Below are positions 29,904 to 31,977 of a DNA stretch of 31,977 nucleotides, piece by piece. The stretch lies in the IMG/VR virus record IMGVR_UViG_3300025727_000036, positions 1-31,977 of that record. One strand, 5' to 3'. The translations under genes and the position numbers were made by a program. The DNA is from a virus. Position 1 is the first letter of the stretch. Each line of letters starts with the position of its first letter. The notes beneath the pieces were generated by a model. It was not told the origin of the DNA. It did no database searches and saw nothing but the letters and a program-made list of their open reading frames with translations.

Positions 29904-31384
29904 TAGGCGATACCACCCGTAACACCACTGTAGGATACCGCTCTGATCACGGGAAGATAGATGTTACTTGACGTGGTGGTTGTGATGGCGTAGTTACCTA
30001 CGTTACTACCACCACTGGTGCCAACGTGGCTAATGGTGGCGTTAGTGACACCCGACACAGAGTTGGCCACAGTGAGAAGGTCACCTAAGTTAACGACCTG
30101 ATCAAACTCAACAGCGTCCCAAGTGAACATCGCTTTTATGGCTGCCGTGATCGCTTCTTTAACGGTGGCTTGGTAGTGACCATCAGCAACAGTTAGACCA
30201 CCGAAGTCAATGTACACGTCCACTAGGTTAACAGTAGTATTAATCTGTGACACCGATACGCCTACCATAGAACGAGCAGTCAGGTAAGCAGCGAGGTTGC
30301 TATTAATGTCTGTTCCTGCGTTACCAAAGTCTGCGGTCAGGCTAAGACTGGTCGTTCCACTAGCAAGGTTCTCATAGTTAGAGTAACTAGGGAGCGCTGC
30401 ATAGTTAATGGTGACCGCTCCCGAGGACGTGCTCGTTAGTGCGTGGGTCTTAGATACACCTGAGTACCCACGTATAACGTTCTTGTAATCGTTCAGGGTA
30501 ACGGCACGGTCTTGTGACCGGCGAACAGCGGGGGCATTGTTCTTAATAGAGGTTATCCCCTCGGGGTTAGTTCCCCCTGTGGACGCTGTTGAACTTGAGA
30601 TAGAGAGTCCAACAACTGGAGTGTTCCATACCGTTATGGCGTTAGTAGAAAGGTTACCCTTAATGCCTTGGCCCACTCGGTACGTAACTGACACGGTAGA
30701 CCCTGTGGTGGGGACGAGACCATTGATACCATTACCAAACACAATACGGGTATTATCCATACTGTCGGTCACCGTGGTGAATGATGGTGTGTTAGCGGAC
30801 ACGTCAGTTAGGCGTGCCACATAGGAGTAGGTAGTTGCTCCCGATGTAACGGCTATAGAGTCTGGGACAACCTTCTGTTCTGAGAGAACAAAGGACTCCC
30901 CACCGTTACCAGAGAAGTTAGTGGTGAGTGTTTCAGATACTGACCGTCCTTCTTTAACGGCAACAGCAGAAGAACCAGCGGAGGCTACCGCGGTGTCTGT
31001 CGTGGACGTAAAGTATACAGCGTCCTTGGACGATGTCTCTGGTACAACAAAAACGGTACCTGCTGACACGGTGATAGAAGCGCTGCTACTGTTGGCTACT
31101 GTCACGCTACAGGTAGCGGAGGTACGGGGGTTAGGTGTGTACCCCATAATACGAGCGAGAGAATGGACGGATGCCCTCTGTGTTGCTGTGGCCAAGAAGC
31201 CCTCGGTGTGTGCTCGGTCAATGTAATAGTTCTGGATGTCTGCCATGTACGCCCAGAGGTCCACCATAAGCATGGCGAAGTCCGGTTGTGTAGAGGCTGT
31301 CCACTCAGGGATAGTGAGTTGTGCTCGTCTTATGAGGTCTGCCTTAACAGAGTCAAAGTCCCTGCTTGTATAATCAGTAGCCAT
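29903..31384 (-). CDS. baseplate J-like protein (493 aa)
   Basis: The ATG at 31384 has AAGGAT 5 bases upstream. YTSRDFDSVKADLIRRAQ, QPDFAMLMVDLWAYMADIQN, HSLARIMGYTPNPRTSA, RIVFGNGINGLVP, and RAVTLNDYKNVIRGYSGVSK are marks of the J/gp47 family that forms the baseplate wedge. The long Ser/Thr-rich middle is the usual beta region. Its presence with a gp25-like protein supports a contractile tail. Confidence 0.9.
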   Translation of the reverse strand: MATDYTSRDFDSVKADLIRRAQLTIPEWTASTQPDFAMLMVDLWAYMADIQNYYIDRAHTEGFLATATQRASVHSLARIMGYTPNPRTSATCSVTVANSSSASITVSAGTVFVVPETSSKDAVYFTSTTDTAVASAGSSAVAVKEGRSVSETLTTNFSGNGGESFVLSEQKVVPDSIAVTSGATTYSYVARLTDVSANTPSFTTVTDSMDNTRIVFGNGINGLVPTTGSTVSVTYRVGQGIKGNLSTNAITVWNTPVVGLSISSSTASTGGTNPEGITSIKNNAPAVRRSQDRAVTLNDYKNVIRGYSGVSKTHALTSTSSGAVTINYAALPSYSNYENLASGTTSLSLTADFGNAGTDINSNLAAYLTARSMVGVSVSQINTTVNLVDVYIDFGGLTVADGHYQATVKEAITAAIKAMFTWDAVEFDQVVNLGDLLTVANSVSGVTNATISHVGTSGGSNVGNYAITTTTSSNIYLPVIRAVSYSGVTGGIA

Positions 31385-31392
31385 GTTTATCC

Positions 31393-31815
31393 TTAAAGGG
31401 GTGTTGATGCGTTGATCGTGGCGGGATCAACAACGGATACCGACACCGAGGCCGCTGTAACGTCCCCATGCAGTCGGTAATAAGCGTTTACATACATATT
31501 GGTACCTACCTCGCCGGGTCCACTCCCTGCCCCATCGGGTGGAGAGTTTGTTACCGTTAGGTCCGTGACCGAGCAGTTGCTCATGTGAGCGTTAAGCATG
31601 GCCAGTGTTTCCTCTTTGTAGTCCGCTATAACAAGTCGGTCTAAGCCCTCAAACAGTAACTCCGAGGTGTTAGCGCCATAGGTATGGCTCATAACACGCT
31701 CGTAGTTATCTGTCATCAGAACATCAATGATCTCTTGACGAGCAACCTGATGAGGATCATTAGTAGTCGCCAAGGAACCAAGGTTGAACTGGAAGGGTAC
31801 GAGGATGGTGGTCAC
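31393..31815 (-). CDS. gp25/gpW-like baseplate wedge protein (140 aa)
   Basis: It begins with GTG at 31815, 6 bases after AAGGAT. VPFQFNLGSLATTND, then RQEIIDVLMTDNYERVMSHT and YGANTSELLFEGLD match the gp25-like fold (family often called GPW/gp25) with its helix, ERVM turn and [FY]G segment. The C-terminal half is beta (VNAYYRLHGDVTAASVSVSV). It would sit next to J in the baseplate wedge. Confidence 0.85.
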   Translation of the reverse strand: MTTILVPFQFNLGSLATTNDPHQVARQEIIDVLMTDNYERVMSHTYGANTSELLFEGLDRLVIADYKEETLAMLNAHMSNCSVTDLTVTNSPPDGAGSGPGEVGTNMYVNAYYRLHGDVTAASVSVSVVDPATINASTPL

Positions 31816-31825
31816 TGGCTAATCC

Positions 31826-31977
31826 TTACTTGGTTAGGGCGGCCCACGTGTTGCGACCAATAATGCCGTCAACAACAAGTTTGTTTGCTCGCTGGTATTG
31901 CTTAACGGCTCTCCTAGTAAGTCTACCAAAGATTCCGTCAGCAGGCCCGGCGTCAAACCCGAGGGCGCCTAACTTTC
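31826..31977 (-). CDS. C-terminal peptidoglycan-binding domain of a gene cut by the window edge
   Basis: The last 49 residues are visible: KLGALGFDAGPADGIFGRLT, RRAVKQYQRANKLVVDGIIG and RNTWAALTK, then TAA. The pattern L..LGF..G..DG.FG..T..AV..YQ..N.L..DG..G..TW..L is the PG_binding_1 repeat. It may be the end of a baseplate hub lysozyme or an endolysin; the 5' part lies outside the window. Confidence 0.85.
   Translation of the reverse strand, partial: KLGALGFDAGPADGIFGRLTRRAVKQYQRANKLVVDGIIGRNTWAALTK

Noticed and set aside
1-31977. Many plus-strand ORFs of 60-220 codons, the longest at 26097-26756
   Set aside because: They lie opposite well-supported minus-strand genes, lack consistent start signals and encode Ser/Thr/Pro-rich sequence typical of antisense frames.

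Overview
The window looks like a stretch of a tailed double-stranded DNA phage genome. Every gene I can support (55, two cut by the window edges) lies on the minus strand, so transcription runs from high to low coordinates and each gene's upstream neighbour has higher coordinates. Coding is almost gapless, with many stop/start overlaps (TAATG or ATGA). A WhiB-family protein (6584-6991) points to an actinobacterial host. Baseplate J-like, gp25-like and gpI-like tail proteins point to a contractile-tailed (myovirus-like) particle. No integrase, tRNA, terminase, portal or capsid gene was recognised. The host and virion type are inferences from these families.

Layout in transcription order. 31977-27777 is the end of a tail/baseplate module: the C-terminus of a peptidoglycan-binding protein, a gp25-like wedge protein, baseplate J and a gpI-like tail protein. 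27764-26736 holds a small membrane protein and a Rossmann-like protein. 26722-13604 is a nearly complete replication and recombination module: winged-helix initiator-like protein, DnaC-like AAA+ loader with an altered Walker A, degenerate HAD-like protein, DnaB-like helicase, DnaG-like primase, SNF2-type helicase, coiled-coil protein, MerR-like protein, phage SSB, family A DNA polymerase, two small proteins, RecA, a small PD-(D/E)xK protein, a Cas4-like nuclease, an unknown protein and an Hjc-like resolvase. 13562-13260 is a SpoVS homologue.

13256-9700 is a run of small hydrophilic or low-complexity proteins that I cannot name. 9659-6584 carries cysteine-rich and enzyme-like proteins: a multi-Cys protein, a HAD-like protein, a large two-part protein with a possible TIM barrel, a zinc ribbon and the WhiB protein. 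6568-6032 is a secreted lysozyme-like protein. 5994-4713 contains two tandem paralogues and a protein with a hydrophobic segment. 4621-1 is an operon of small unknown genes plus a DUF932-type protein. It appears to start from a leaderless promoter preceded by a 12-bp-period TTAAGG array.

The most unusual features are the GC-rich RNA structure at 2151-2236, the repeat-plus-leaderless promoter at 4629-4708, the phage SpoVS, the 482-residue protein at 7168-8616, and two replication-module proteins (25007-25450 and 25440-26081) that have lost canonical catalytic residues. No stretch longer than about 110 bases lacks a gene.
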